Shown here: piece after piece, positions 24,318 through 34,300 of the stretch | Numbering within the stretch: position 1 is the stretch's first letter | How the letters are laid out: every line of letters begins with the position of its first letter | Assembly (NCBI RefSeq): GCF_963675585.1 | Contig: NZ_OY776414.1 | Location: forward strand, 227,001-291,000 | Source: an uncultured Draconibacterium sp. | GTDB taxonomy: Bacteria > Bacteroidota > Bacteroidia > Bacteroidales > Prolixibacteraceae | Length of the DNA: 64,000 bases | Direction: 5' to 3' | Position numbers and translations under genes: made by a program | The notes under the pieces: model-generated | Told to the model about the DNA's origin: nothing | The model's input: the letters and a program-made list of their open reading frames with translations, nothing else | The model's database searches: none

Positions 24318-25631
24318 ATGAACAATTCTCCTCTCGATAAAAATCTGGTAGAACAGAAAATACAGGAACTACGTATTCCCGATGTGGGTAAAGCTTCTAT
24401 TCGCGAAATTGTTGCTTTGGTAAATGCCGTTGAAGAAGCAACGGATTTTAAATACGTCCGAATGGAAATGGGGGTGCCGGGTTTACCACCGGCTAAGGTT
24501 GGTGTTGATGCTGAAAAAGAGGCACTTGATAAAGGTGTTGCAGCCATTTATCCTATGGTCGACGGCATTAAACCATTAAAAACAGAAGCTTCAAAATTTA
24601 TAAAAAACTTTTTGAACATTGATTTGGCAGCTGCAGGTTGTATTCCAACAACCGGATCGATGCAGGGAACTTACGCTGCTTTTATGGCTGCCGGACATGT
24701 GGATAAAAAGAAAGATACTTTGTTGTTTATCGATCCCGGATTTCCGGTGCAAAAACAACAAATGATGGTACTTGGTTTAAAGTACGATACTTTTGATGTA
24801 TTTAACTTCCGAGGAGAAAAATTAAGGGCAAAACTGGAAGGTATTCTTGAAAAAGGCAACATCAATTCAATTGTTTATTCGAATCCGAACAACCCTTCAT
24901 GGATTTGTTTTAACGACGAAGAATTAAAGATAATTGGTGAACTGGCAAGTAAATACGATGTAATTGTAATGGAAGACCTGGCTTATTTTGGCATGGATTT
25001 CCGTACCGATTTTTCAAAACCCGGAGAAGCACCTTATCAACCCACAGTTGCCAATTATACCGACAATTATGTGTTGTTTGTATCCAGCTCAAAAATATTC
25101 TCGTATGCGGGTCAGCGTATTGGAATTATGGCTATTTCTGATACACTTTTTAAACGGGATTATCCCGATTTGCAGGAGCGTTTTAAGGGGACAACTTTTG
25201 GTGCAACCATAACATTACGATTGTTGTACTCACTTTCTTCAGGTACCAGTCACTCGGCACAGTATGCTCTTACGGCCATGTTAAAGGCAGTTAACGAGGG
25301 TACATTTAATTTTGTTGAGGGCGTAAAAGACTATGGCGAAAGAGCGAAACAAATGAAAGCACTCTTTTTAAAGAATGGTTTTGATATTGTTTACAAAAAG
25401 GATTTGGATGTACCAATTGCCGATGGTTTTTATTTTACCATCAATTATCCGGGAATGACAGGAAACGAACTGGTTGCCAATTTGTTGTTTTATGGTGTAA
25501 GTGCCATTGCACTTGATAATACCGGTAGCGACGAAGAAGGAATCAGGGCTTGTGTTTCTTTTGTTCAGCACAATCAGTTTGCAGCGCTCGACGAAAGGTT
25601 GAGCTTGTTTAACAAAAACTTTAGTAAATAA
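24318..25631 (+). CDS. PLP-dependent aminotransferase (class I/II)
   Basis: This 437-residue fold-type I aminotransferase has the substrate/PLP motif YSNPNNPSWICF, the PLP-phosphate and Asp region MEDLAYFGMDFR, and the Schiff-base lysine in VSSSSKIFSYAGQRIG. The expected reaction is reversible transamination of an amino acid with 2-oxoglutarate. Because it follows pheA and the flavodoxin-like gene, an aromatic amino acid/arylpyruvate specificity is plausible, which would link Phe or Tyr to IOR. Aspartate or broad specificity cannot be excluded. A perfect 15-bp hairpin terminates it at 25635-25680. Confidence 0.88.
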   Translation: MNNSPLDKNLVEQKIQELRIPDVGKASIREIVALVNAVEEATDFKYVRMEMGVPGLPPAKVGVDAEKEALDKGVAAIYPMVDGIKPLKTEASKFIKNFLNIDLAAAGCIPTTGSMQGTYAAFMAAGHVDKKKDTLLFIDPGFPVQKQQMMVLGLKYDTFDVFNFRGEKLRAKLEGILEKGNINSIVYSNPNNPSWICFNDEELKIIGELASKYDVIVMEDLAYFGMDFRTDFSKPGEAPYQPTVANYTDNYVLFVSSSKIFSYAGQRIGIMAISDTLFKRDYPDLQERFKGTTFGATITLRLLYSLSSGTSHSAQYALTAMLKAVNEGTFNFVEGVKDYGERAKQMKALFLKNGFDIVYKKDLDVPIADGFYFTINYPGMTGNELVANLLFYGVSAIALDNTGSDEEGIRACVSFVQHNQFAALDERLSLFNKNFSK

Positions 25632-25634
25632 ATA

Positions 25635-25680
25635 ATTCAGCAGGTGACTGCTTCAATAATTTGAAAGTCACCTGCTGAAT
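25635..25680 (+). terminator. perfect 15-bp hairpin after the aminotransferase gene
   Basis: ATTCAGCAGGTGACT / AGTCACCTGCTGAAT around a 16-nt loop; the stem matches the left arm at 8953-8967. The T tract is poor (ACTTCCTTATT). Confidence 0.7.
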
Positions 25681-25691
25681 ACTTCCTTATT

Positions 25692-26258
25692 ATGGACCAA
25701 AAGAAAATAATTTCACGTTTTGAGCATACCCTTGAGTTAATTGATGTTTTTAAGCTTAAAAACGAGCCGGCGGTATTACGTAAAGGGGAGTTATTTATCG
25801 ATTATGGTGAAAAGAACAATAAAATAGGCATACTGATGGATGGCCTTTTATACGCCTCCTATCTTTCTGATAATGGAACCGAATGGGTTTCGCGGTTCTT
25901 CTTTCCACCAAATAACTTTATTGTTAGTAGTCACCGTGGTTTTGTGCTGGGAAAGAACTCTTCCGAGTCAATCCGGGCTTACGAAGATTCAAAACTGATT
26001 TATATTGAAAAGGATGAGTTTAAGAACTTGCTTGACACGAATCACAAATTTGAACGTACTGTGCGAATTCTGGCAGAAGAAAGTTACATACAAGCAATGG
26101 ACAGAATCCATTCCTTTCAATCGTTAAACGCCGAACAACGTATTCGCAAATTTTTAGAAGAACATCAAGATCTGGCCCAGAAACTTCAGCGTCAGCACAT
26201 TGCCTCTTACCTCGGAATTCACCGAAACATTCTTACCCGGATACTGTACAAATTGTAA
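25692..26258 (+). CDS. Crp/Fnr-family transcriptional regulator
   Basis: This 188-residue protein has an N-terminal cyclic-nucleotide-binding-like barrel (VLRKGELFIDYGEKNNKIGI, then DGLLYASYLSDNGTEWVSRF), a long dimer helix (NLLDTNHKFERTVRILAEES) and a C-terminal helix-turn-helix (LQRQHIASYLGIHRNILTRI). It has no cysteine, so it cannot hold an Fnr-type Fe-S cluster. The arginine and glutamate that bind cAMP in Crp are not evident, so another ligand or none is likely. It lies 11 nt after the hairpin. It is one candidate for the palindromes at 7602 and 11181, but nothing links them directly. Confidence 0.87.
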   Translation: MDQKKIISRFEHTLELIDVFKLKNEPAVLRKGELFIDYGEKNNKIGILMDGLLYASYLSDNGTEWVSRFFFPPNNFIVSSHRGFVLGKNSSESIRAYEDSKLIYIEKDEFKNLLDTNHKFERTVRILAEESYIQAMDRIHSFQSLNAEQRIRKFLEEHQDLAQKLQRQHIASYLGIHRNILTRILYKL

Positions 26259-26636
26259 AATCAGTCTGTTAAGACAAACTGTTTAAAATTACAACAATTT
26301 TATATTGATCTTTCACCTGATCTTATACTGTTCTAGGCTGGTCTTTTGGCTAAGGCAGAATAAAGAGGAGCCTCTTCATTCATTGAATTTTCAACTATTT
26401 CAAATAAATAGTCCATAATTCGCAACAATAGTTGCACACTTTTTATGTTGTAAAAAATAGTTTTGTCTTAAGTATAAAATTTCAAAATTTTTTATTGCAA
26501 TAAAATTGGAATCTGAAAGTAAAAATCACGTTTCGGTTATGAACTTAAACCCCGGAATATAAAAGTCTAAGAACCTGATTTTTATAGGTTTTTTACTTGG
26601 CTCAGATTGTTAATTTTGTTAGAAAATCTACTAAAT
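26259..26636. other. 378-base intergenic region upstream of the 2-oxoacid oxidoreductase operon
   Basis: No gene is visible. Two small dyads are present, AAGAGG/CCTCTT at 26363-26376 and GCAAC-AATA-GTTGC at 26422-26435, neither with a T tract. The strongest signal is the promoter box at 26611-26618. Confidence 0.5.
26611..26618 (+). promoter_or_regulatory. candidate -7 box TAATTTTG
   Basis: A TAnnTTTG match 18 nt upstream of the delta-subunit ATG at 26637. It also argues against the upstream TTG start at 26607, which would overlap the promoter. Confidence 0.55.
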
Positions 26637-26864
26637 ATGGCAAAGTTTAAAGGAGCAGTTGTTGTTGATAAGGAAGGATGCAAAGGATGCAGCCTGTGTG
26701 TTGAAGCTTGTCCACAAAAGGTATTGGCACTTCATAAAGAGGTAAACAGCAAAGGATATCATTATTCGTACATGGAAGATGCCGACGCATGTATTGGCTG
26801 TGCTAATTGTGGTGTGGTTTGTCCCGATACTTGTATCACAATTTATCGCGTGAAAGCCAGCTAG
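26637..26864 (+). CDS. korD: 2-oxoacid:ferredoxin oxidoreductase delta (ferredoxin) subunit
   Basis: This 75-residue protein consists almost entirely of two 4Fe-4S clusters: CKGCSLCVEACP (residues 14-25) and CIGCANCGVVCP (52-63). It passes electrons from the thiamine diphosphate site to ferredoxin. The ATG at 26637 gives the typical short start AKFKGAVVVDKEGC. The gene heads a four-subunit operon in the order delta, alpha, beta, gamma. Members of this subfamily act on 2-oxoglutarate or branched-chain 2-oxoacids; the sequence does not separate these. Confidence 0.92.
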   Translation: MAKFKGAVVVDKEGCKGCSLCVEACPQKVLALHKEVNSKGYHYSYMEDADACIGCANCGVVCPDTCITIYRVKAS

Positions 26865-27025
26865 TTCAAAGATTATAAATTTTCTATTCCTTATTTCTTA
26901 TTCTGCGGATACAAATAAGAGTGTAAGAACAAATCACAATTTTTTTGAAGAGTATTGATACTGCAAGAATAAATAAAGAGAATAAGAAATAAACAGTAAG
27001 AACAACGAACAAGAAACGAAATAAC

Positions 27026-28147
27026 ATGGGAGAAGTAAGATTAATGAAAGGAAACGAGGTGCTGGCTGAAGCTGCTATCCGCTGCGGATGCGACGGCTAT
27101 TTTGGCTATCCCATTACACCTCAGTCGGAAGTTATGGAAACACTTATGGCCCGCCAACCCTGGAACGAAACAGGAATGGTTGTTTTGCAGGCAGAAAGTG
27201 AAGTTGCATCAATAAACATGGTTTATGGTGCTGCAGGAAGCGGCAAAAAGGTGATGACCTCTTCTTCCAGTCCGGGCGTAAGTTTAATGGCCGAAGGTAT
27301 TTCATACATTGCCGGTGCTGAATTGCCTTGTTTATTGGTAAATGTACAACGTGGAGGACCCGGTTTGGGTACCATTCAACCATCGCAGGCAGACTATTTT
27401 CAAACCGTAAAAGGAGGTGGCCATGGCGATTATAAACTTATCGTATTGGCTCCGGCTTCCGTTCAGGAAATGAACGACTTTGTTGACCTTGGTTTTGAGC
27501 TTGCTTTTAAATACCGGAATCCGGCAATGATTCTTGCCGATGGTGCGATAGGTCAAATGATGGAAAAGGTTGAATTAGCCGATCAGAAGCCGCGCAGAAC
27601 AAAAGAAGAAATTGAAGAATTGTGTGGCGATTGGGCAACTCTTGGAAAACCAAAATCACGTAAAAAGAACATTGTTACTTCGCTCGAAATGGACTCGGAT
27701 ATTATGGAAGCAAATAATATTCGCTTTCAGGAAAAATACAGAAAGATTGAAGAAGAAGAAGTGCGTTACGAAGCCATTCAGTGCGACGACGCTGATTTTA
27801 TTCTTGTAGCTTTTGGAACATCATCGCGCGTGTGCCAAAAGGCGGTAGAAATTGCCCGCGAGAAAGGATTAAAAGTGGGTTTGCTGCGTCCGATTACTTT
27901 GTTTCCTTTCCCGAATAAGGTGATTGGAGAATTGGCTAGAAAGGCCAAAGGTTTTTTATCGGTAGAAATGAGTGCCGGGCAAATGGTGGAAGATATAAAA
28001 CTGGCGGTATACGAAGCCGGTAGCAATGCACGAGTAAACCACTTTGGTCGTATGGGAGGAATTATTCCTACACCAACCGAAGTAGTTGCTGCCATAGAAG
28101 AGAAGTTTTCGTGGGAATTAAGTTATGGAGTTAAAAGAGGTTACTAA
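27026..28147 (+). CDS. korA: 2-oxoacid:ferredoxin oxidoreductase alpha subunit (VorB/KorA type)
   Basis: This 373-residue subunit carries the pyrimidine-binding domain (EVLAEAAIRCGCDGYFGYPI, then TPQSEVMETL) and a C-terminal transketolase-like domain (AFGTSSRVCQKAVEIAREKG, then LRPITLFPFP). Bacterial homologues are named VorB or KorA. The reaction is oxidation of a 2-oxoacid with CoA to acyl-CoA and CO2, reversible in anaerobes. It overlaps the beta-subunit frame slightly if the beta gene starts at 28125. A 161-nt spacer separates it from the delta gene, with no obvious terminator. Confidence 0.92.
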   Translation: MGEVRLMKGNEVLAEAAIRCGCDGYFGYPITPQSEVMETLMARQPWNETGMVVLQAESEVASINMVYGAAGSGKKVMTSSSSPGVSLMAEGISYIAGAELPCLLVNVQRGGPGLGTIQPSQADYFQTVKGGGHGDYKLIVLAPASVQEMNDFVDLGFELAFKYRNPAMILADGAIGQMMEKVELADQKPRRTKEEIEELCGDWATLGKPKSRKKNIVTSLEMDSDIMEANNIRFQEKYRKIEEEEVRYEAIQCDDADFILVAFGTSSRVCQKAVEIAREKGLKVGLLRPITLFPFPNKVIGELARKAKGFLSVEMSAGQMVEDIKLAVYEAGSNARVNHFGRMGGIIPTPTEVVAAIEEKFSWELSYGVKRGY

Positions 28148-28157
28148 ACGGGATATT

Positions 28158-28943
28158 ATGGATATAAATGAAATTATAAAACCGGAAAACCTGGTTTACG
28201 ATAAATCAGTCTTGTTAAATGACGATGTGATGCATTATTGCCCGGGATGTACCCACGGTGTAGTGCACAAAATACTTGCCGAGTTAATTGATGAAATGGG
28301 ATTACAGGAAAAAACTGTTGGAATTGCACCGGTGGGTTGTGCTGTATTTGCCTACAATTACATCGACGTTGACTGGCAGGAAGCAGCTCACGGCAGGGCA
28401 CCAGCAGTAGCTACCGGCGTAGCCCGTTTAAATCCCGATAATTTTGTATTTACCTATCAGGGTGATGGCGATTTGGCTTCCATCGGAACAGCTGAAATTA
28501 TGCATGCCTGTAACCGTGGCGAAAACATTCTTGTAATTTTTATAAACAATGGAATTTACGGAATGACTGGTGGACAAATGGCGCCAACTACTTTGGAGGG
28601 GATGGTTACATCGACAACACCAACCGGTCGGAATGTTGATTTGAATGGTTATCCGATGAGGATTACCAACCTGATCGCACAATTGCCGGGTACATCGTAT
28701 GTAACCCGTCAGGCTGCTCATACTGCAAACGCTGCCCGTAAACTAAAACGTTCAATGAAAAAAGCAATTCAGAATGTTTTGGATAAAAAAGGAACTTCGT
28801 TTGTTGAGGTGGTTTCTACCTGTAATTCGGGTTGGAAAATGACTCCGGTGGCAGCCAATAACTGGATGACAGAAAATATGCTTCCGTATTACCCGCTTGG
28901 CGATATGAAAGACAGTGTAAAAGGTGAACATTCGGAAAATTAA
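28158..28943 (+). CDS. korB: 2-oxoacid:ferredoxin oxidoreductase beta subunit
   Basis: This 261-residue thiamine diphosphate-binding subunit has the cysteine motif YCPGCTHG near residue 30 (a 4Fe-4S ligand and TPP region), then GIAPVGCAVFAYNYIDVDW. The Mg-TPP motif is GDGDLASIGTAEIMHACNRG with NNGIYGMTGGQM. The start at 28158 gives the standard MDINEIIKPENLVYD; the alternative ATG at 28125 would add 11 residues and overlap korA by 23 nt. The gamma gene follows after 12 nt. Confidence 0.93.
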   Translation: MDINEIIKPENLVYDKSVLLNDDVMHYCPGCTHGVVHKILAELIDEMGLQEKTVGIAPVGCAVFAYNYIDVDWQEAAHGRAPAVATGVARLNPDNFVFTYQGDGDLASIGTAEIMHACNRGENILVIFINNGIYGMTGGQMAPTTLEGMVTSTTPTGRNVDLNGYPMRITNLIAQLPGTSYVTRQAAHTANAARKLKRSMKKAIQNVLDKKGTSFVEVVSTCNSGWKMTPVAANNWMTENMLPYYPLGDMKDSVKGEHSEN

Positions 28944-28955
28944 AAATTTGAAGCT

Positions 28956-29507
28956 ATGACTGAAGAAATGATAATTGCCGGATTTGGCGGACAAGGAGTA
29001 CTTTCGATGGGTAAGATTTTAGCTTACTCGGGTATTATGGAAGACAAAGAGGTAACGTGGTTTCCATCGTACGGACCTGAAATGCGCGGGGGGACAGCCA
29101 ATGTTACTGTTATTATTAGCGATACACGTATTAGTTCGCCCATTTTACAGGAATTCGATACCGCCATTATTCTGAATCAGCAGAGTATGGATAAATTTGA
29201 AGATTCGGTAAAACCGGGAGGAACACTTTTATACGATCCGAATGGAATTGTGCATCCGCCTACGCGAAAAGACATTAACATTTACAAGGTGGAAGGAACT
29301 AAAACCGCTGTGGAAATGGGAAACCCAAAAGTGTTTAATATGATCGTTTTTGGAAGTTACCTTAAAGTGCGTCCTATACTTACCCTCGACAATGTTGAAA
29401 AGGGATTGGAGAAATCACTTCCGGAACGGTATCATAAACTAATTCCGCTAAACCTCGATGCCATTAAAAAAGGACAGGAAATTGTGGAAGATGTACAATT
29501 GGTATAG
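28956..29507 (+). CDS. korC: 2-oxoacid:ferredoxin oxidoreductase gamma subunit
   Basis: This 183-residue subunit carries the family signature IAGFGGQGVLSMGKILAYSG at residues 7-26, then SYGPEMRGGTANVTVIIS. It completes the delta-alpha-beta-gamma complex. It is homologous to IorB (13122), which carries the matching motif GGQGILS, so the window encodes two relatives of this subunit. A strong terminator at 29529-29571 ends the operon. Confidence 0.93.
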   Translation: MTEEMIIAGFGGQGVLSMGKILAYSGIMEDKEVTWFPSYGPEMRGGTANVTVIISDTRISSPILQEFDTAIILNQQSMDKFEDSVKPGGTLLYDPNGIVHPPTRKDINIYKVEGTKTAVEMGNPKVFNMIVFGSYLKVRPILTLDNVEKGLEKSLPERYHKLIPLNLDAIKKGQEIVEDVQLV

Positions 29508-29528
29508 AATCAGCAATTCAAACTATAT

Positions 29529-29571
29529 AAAAGCCTCTTATTGGTCAGTTGACAAATAGGAGGCTTTTTTT
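29529..29571 (+). terminator. rho-independent terminator of the kor operon
   Basis: AAAAGCCTCTTATT pairs with AAATAGGAGGCTTTT around a loop of about 15 nt, then a T run. Confidence 0.85.
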
Positions 29572-29694
29572 ACATCCGTACCTTTTAATTTTTGGTTACA
29601 GATGATCGGATTATTATTTGTGCCTTTGCGAAATTGAACCGCGCACGGATCAGAAGTAGATAAAACAGTCGACCAACCGTAAATTCCTCTTTAC

Positions 29695-29742
29695 AAACCA
29701 GAGTTTGGAGAAAATTTCTTTTTTTCTCCAGACTCTGGTTTA
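29695..29742 (-). terminator. terminator hairpin of the barrel-type gene
   Basis: A 20-bp stem (AAACCAGAGTTTGGAGAAAA against its near-perfect inverse, one G:T) lies 8 nt beyond the stop of the gene at 29750. Confidence 0.75.
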
Positions 29743-29749
29743 TAATAAA

Positions 29750-30946
29750 TTAAAGTTTTATTCCTATTGAAAAATTAATAGACGTTGTACGTGATTTAAA
29801 ATCTGCGTGCGTTTCATTACCTCCGGTGGCTAATGTGCGCCAAACATTGTAATGCTCGCCACCCAAATACTCTCCCCGAACCATAAAAAAGATCCGACTA
29901 TCTGAAAAAATGTTGAATTCGGTACCAATTCCGCCAACTACTCCAGCTTGCAATCTGCCTTTTTCAATACAGTTTGTATCTTCTAAAATACCTGTATTTT
30001 TTAAGTTCAACATGTTATTAATTATTAATCCAAACATAAAAACAGGAGATATTTTTTGTTCGGGAACAGCGTATCTTATTGCTAATGGTATTACTTTTAA
30101 ACTAGTATAACTGATGTCAACAGCATCGGCGGTAAATTTATTTTTTTCGAATGAAGCTTCTCCGTACAACGAAATTTTTTCGCTAATTTGAGGATCTGCT
30201 ACTGTTATAAATGCACCAAAGTTTAATGGTGTTGTTGAAGTAAGATCATCATTTAGATCTTCCATCAATTTTAAATGTTTAAATGATAATTTAGGTATTG
30301 AAACACCAGCGATGACTCCGTAGTTAAACAGTAATTTCGATTTGTTTTTGGAATACACAATACAACTTTTGTCATCGCATACTTCATTGTGATAGTCTTT
30401 GGTAATTCGAATGAGTTGATTTTGATAAAAAGAAACATCTTCTACCTCGTCGAGTATTTCCGGACAGTCTTTAAAAGTGTTTTTTAAGATACCGACATAT
30501 TGTTTTGTGTTATAGGCAAACTGGTTCCCGTTTTTATAAACTGGTTTATATTCGTTTGTCATTTCTACTAAGCTCTCATTTTCTTTTTGAATTAGGTAAT
30601 GTTCACCTTTGCTATCGCAGTAAAAGAAAAGATCAACAATACCATCAATTAAATATTCTAAAAAAATATTTGCGGAGTCATTCGAATGAAGTTTATGGGA
30701 AACATAGTATTTACTTCCAGTGAAGCGATACGCCAGAATATCGTTGGCAGAATATTTTTGCGATTCGGAATGGATGTCCTTTTTGAATTCACATTCGAAG
30801 GTATTTTTGTTGTTGGACCGGTAATTTATATAACCGTTAATTGAATCGTTCTGATTGGTAATAATATACCCTGGCTTAAAATGCGACTGAGAAAAAGCCT
30901 GAGCAGACATAATTAGAACTATAAATGCAACGCAGAATTGTTTCAT
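29750..30946 (-). CDS. exported beta-barrel protein of unknown function
   Basis: This 398-residue protein has a signal peptide (CVAFIVLIMSAQAFSQ). The N-terminal third has the pattern GYIITNQNDSINGYINYRS, then SANDILAYRFTGSKYYVSH, as seen in a large group of Bacteroidota secreted proteins of unknown role. The C-terminal 200 residues (from LFNYGVIAGVSIPKL) look like an outer-membrane beta-barrel of the PorT/OMP_b-brl type, ending INFSIGIKL. It is a single-gene unit pointing away from nifJ's terminator, with no functional context. Confidence 0.68.
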   Translation of the reverse strand: MKQFCVAFIVLIMSAQAFSQSHFKPGYIITNQNDSINGYINYRSNNKNTFECEFKKDIHSESQKYSANDILAYRFTGSKYYVSHKLHSNDSANIFLEYLIDGIVDLFFYCDSKGEHYLIQKENESLVEMTNEYKPVYKNGNQFAYNTKQYVGILKNTFKDCPEILDEVEDVSFYQNQLIRITKDYHNEVCDDKSCIVYSKNKSKLLFNYGVIAGVSIPKLSFKHLKLMEDLNDDLTSTTPLNFGAFITVADPQISEKISLYGEASFEKNKFTADAVDISYTSLKVIPLAIRYAVPEQKISPVFMFGLIINNMLNLKNTGILEDTNCIEKGRLQAGVVGGIGTEFNIFSDSRIFFMVRGEYLGGEHYNVWRTLATGGNETHADFKSRTTSINFSIGIKL

Positions 30947-31283
30947 AAGAGATACAAGTATTTGTGAGTTATTTACTATAATATTCTTGAGTATTACTTG
31001 TGTTTATGGAGTAATAATTTACGAATGTTGGCAAATTTAGTTAAATTATGTAAGATACCAATATAGAGGTGGGATATTATTTAATCCTGTAATTCGATTG
31101 CAACTACTTTAGTTTCTAAAAATGTATGTGTGAAATTTATTAGTACAAAGAGCGCCAAGGAACAAAGTTTCTGAAATGAAAGCCGGAGTTTTCTTTGTAA
31201 AATTCGTGGCTTTGTGGTGATATAATGCTCATCACGAAGTTCTAATGCTTATACCGGGATCTCATTGTATTTGAAGGCATAAA
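30947..31283. other. intergenic region with decayed repeat
   Basis: About 340 bases without a gene. Bases 31145-31222 (AAAGAGCGCCAAGGAACAAA and TTCTTTGTAAAATTCGTGGC) resemble a dispersed Bacteroidota intergenic repeat built on phrases like CTTTGTGG and GCGCCAAGG. Nothing else was recognised. Confidence 0.45.
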
Positions 31284-31316
31284 AAAAGCCGCTTCATTAA
31301 AAACGAAGCGGCTTTT
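31284..31316 (-). terminator. rho-independent terminator of nifJ
   Basis: AAAAGCCGCTTC / GAAGCGGCTTTT, a 12-bp stem with a 9-nt loop; on the minus strand it is followed by seven Ts. Confidence 0.88.
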
Positions 31317-31335
31317 AGAGTTTATAGAGTAGTTT

Positions 31336-34300
31336 TTATTCCTCTGATTTTGAATAGTCCATGGCAGCCATTCTTTCGTAAGAATTGTAGCGCCATTTTG
31401 CATTCTCTTCAGCAGCTTTGAATAATTCGTCAGCTTCTGCCGGGAATGTTTTCTTCAATGAAGTATAACGAACTTCACCATTCAGGAATTCCTGGAATTT
31501 ACCCCAGTCAGGTGCTTTCGAATCCAACTGGAATGGGTTTTTGCCTTCGTCTTCCATAAGTGGATTGAAACGGAACAATGACCAGTAACCTGCTTCTACT
31601 GCTTTTTTCTCTTCTTCCTGCGATTTACCCATGCTTGCACGCAAACCGTGGCTAATACAAGGAGAATAAGCAATAATCAGTGATGGACCAGGGAAAGCCT
31701 CAGCTTCTTTTAATGCTTTGAAATACTGCGACTGGTTTGCTCCCATTGCAACTTGTGCAACATAAACATAACCATAGCTCATCATCATTGCACCGAGGTC
31801 TTTTTTACGGATCTTTTTACCCGAAGCGGCAAATTTTGCAACTGCTCCAACCGGAGTAGATTTTGAAGACTGACCACCAGTATTTGAGTAGATCTCAGTA
31901 TCCATAACCAAAACGTTAATGTCCTGGCCACTTGCCAATACGTGATCTAAACCACCAAAACCAATGTCGTACGCCCAACCGTCGCCACCAAATACCCATG
32001 TTGATTTTTTAACCAGGTATTGTTTTAGTTTAACGATTTCTTTTGCATCTGCACTTTCGCTGGTAGTAATTACATCCAACACTTTTTTCGATGCAACCAC
32101 CGAACCGTCAGCATTGTCTTTTTTCTCAATCCATTCAGCGTAAACCTCTTTTTCGGCATCAGTAGCGCCATTGCTGATGGCAGCTTGCATAATAGCCTCA
32201 ATACGATCGCGCTGAGCCTGGATACCTTCTGTGAAACCAAAACCATATTCGGCGTTGTCTTCGAACAGTGAGTTTGCCCAGGCTGGTCCGTGACCTGAAT
32301 CTTTGTGTTTACAATATGGTGTTGCAGGAGCCGAACCACCATAAATTGAAGAACATCCGGTTGCATTGGCTACCATCATACGTTCTCCATACAATTGAGT
32401 AATTAATTTTATGTATGGCGTTTCACCACAACCAGCACAAGCTCCCGAGAACTCGAATAATGGTTGAGCAAACTGCGAGTTTTTAACCGATTTGGTTTTG
32501 TCAACTACGTTTTCTTTTAAGGCAACTTCGTCAACCATATAATCCCAACGTGCAATCTCGGCCTGTTGTGTACCCAGTGGTTTCATTACCAACGATTTTT
32601 CTTTCGATGGACAAACATCAGCACAGTTTCCACAACCTGTACAGTCTAATGCACTTACCTGAATTCTGAAACTTAACCCACCAAATACTTTCGATGGAGT
32701 AGCTGTTTTTACTTCAGTTCCTTCAGGTGCTTTTTCAACTTCTTCTTCGGTTAATAAGAATGGGCGAATAGCAGCGTGAGGACAAACGTAAGAACATTGG
32801 TTACACTGAATACAGTTATCAGCTTGCCATTCGGGTACGTTTACAGCAACACCACGTTTTTCGTACGCAGCTGTTCCTTGTGGGAAAGTACCATCTTCTG
32901 CACCAATAAATGTAGAAACAGGAAGATCGTCGCCACGTTGGCCGTTAATTACGTCAACAACGTTTTTAATGTATTCCGGACGTTTTGCATCTACTACAAC
33001 TTTGCCAACTTTAATGCTTTTCCATTCAGCAGGAACATCAACCGCAACTACATTTAAACCACCTGCTTCAACCGCAGCATAGTTCATTTTTACAATGTGT
33101 TCTCCTTTGTTACCATACGATTTTACAATGGCCGCTTTCATTTGGTCAACTGCCATTTCGTAAGGAATAACACCTGTAATTTTAAAGAAAGCCGACTGCA
33201 TGATTGTATTGGTACGAGTACCTAAACCTAAATCTTCACCCAACTTGGTTCCGTTGATGATGTAGAATTTGATTTCGTTCTCGGCCATGTACTTTTTCAT
33301 TGAATCGGGCAAGTTGGCTTTTGTTTCTTCTGCATCCCAAATAGAGTTCAGCAAGAAAGATCCACCTTTTTTCAGACCTTTTAGTACATCGTACATGTGT
33401 AAATACGCAGGTACGTGACATGCTACAAAGTCAGGAGTTGTAACCAGGTATGTCGAGCGAATAGCTTTGTCACCAAAACGAAGGTGAGAACAAGTAAAAC
33501 CACCCGATTTTTTTGAATCGTATTGGAAATATCCCTGACAAGATTTGTCGGTTGCATCACCAATAATTTTAATAGAGTTTTTATTTGCACCAACAGTACC
33601 ATCAGAACCCAAACCATAGAATTTAGCCTGGTAAGTTCCTTTTGGAGTCATGTCGATTTCTTCTTTTAATGGAAGAGATTTGAATGTAACGTCATCAACG
33701 ATACCTACAGTGAAATCAGCTTTTGGCTCGCTCAACTCAAGGTTTTCGTAAATAGAAACAATTTGAGATGGAGTAGTGTCTTTTGAACCTAAACCATAAC
33801 GACCACCTACAATAACAGGAGCGTTTTCTTTTCCGTAGAAATGAGAACGGATATCGAGGAACAATGGCTCGCCACCTGCTCCCGGCTCTTTAGCACGGTC
33901 AAGAACAGCAATACGTTTTACCGATGCAGGAAGTGCTTCAACAAAGTGTTTTGCCGAGAAAGGACGGAAAAGGTGTACCGAAACTAAACCTACCTTTTTA
34001 CCCTGAGCAGTTAAATAATCAATTGTTTCTTTGATGGTTTCAGTAACAGAACCCATTGCAATAATGATGTTTTCTGCATCTGGCGCACCATAATAAGTGA
34101 ACGGACGGTATTTTCTTCCTGTAATTTTGCTGATTTCATCCATGTAATCGGCAACAATATCAGGCACTGAATCGATAAATTTATTGCCGGCTTCTTTTGC
34201 CTGGAAGAAAATATCAGGGTTTTGAGCTGTACCACGAGTTACAGGATTTTCAGGATTGATTGCGCGATTGCGGAATTCCTGAAGAGCTTCCTGGTCAACC

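Noticed and set aside
26363-26376. AAGAGG/CCTCTT dyad as a terminator
   Set aside because: The loop would be only two bases and there is no T run.
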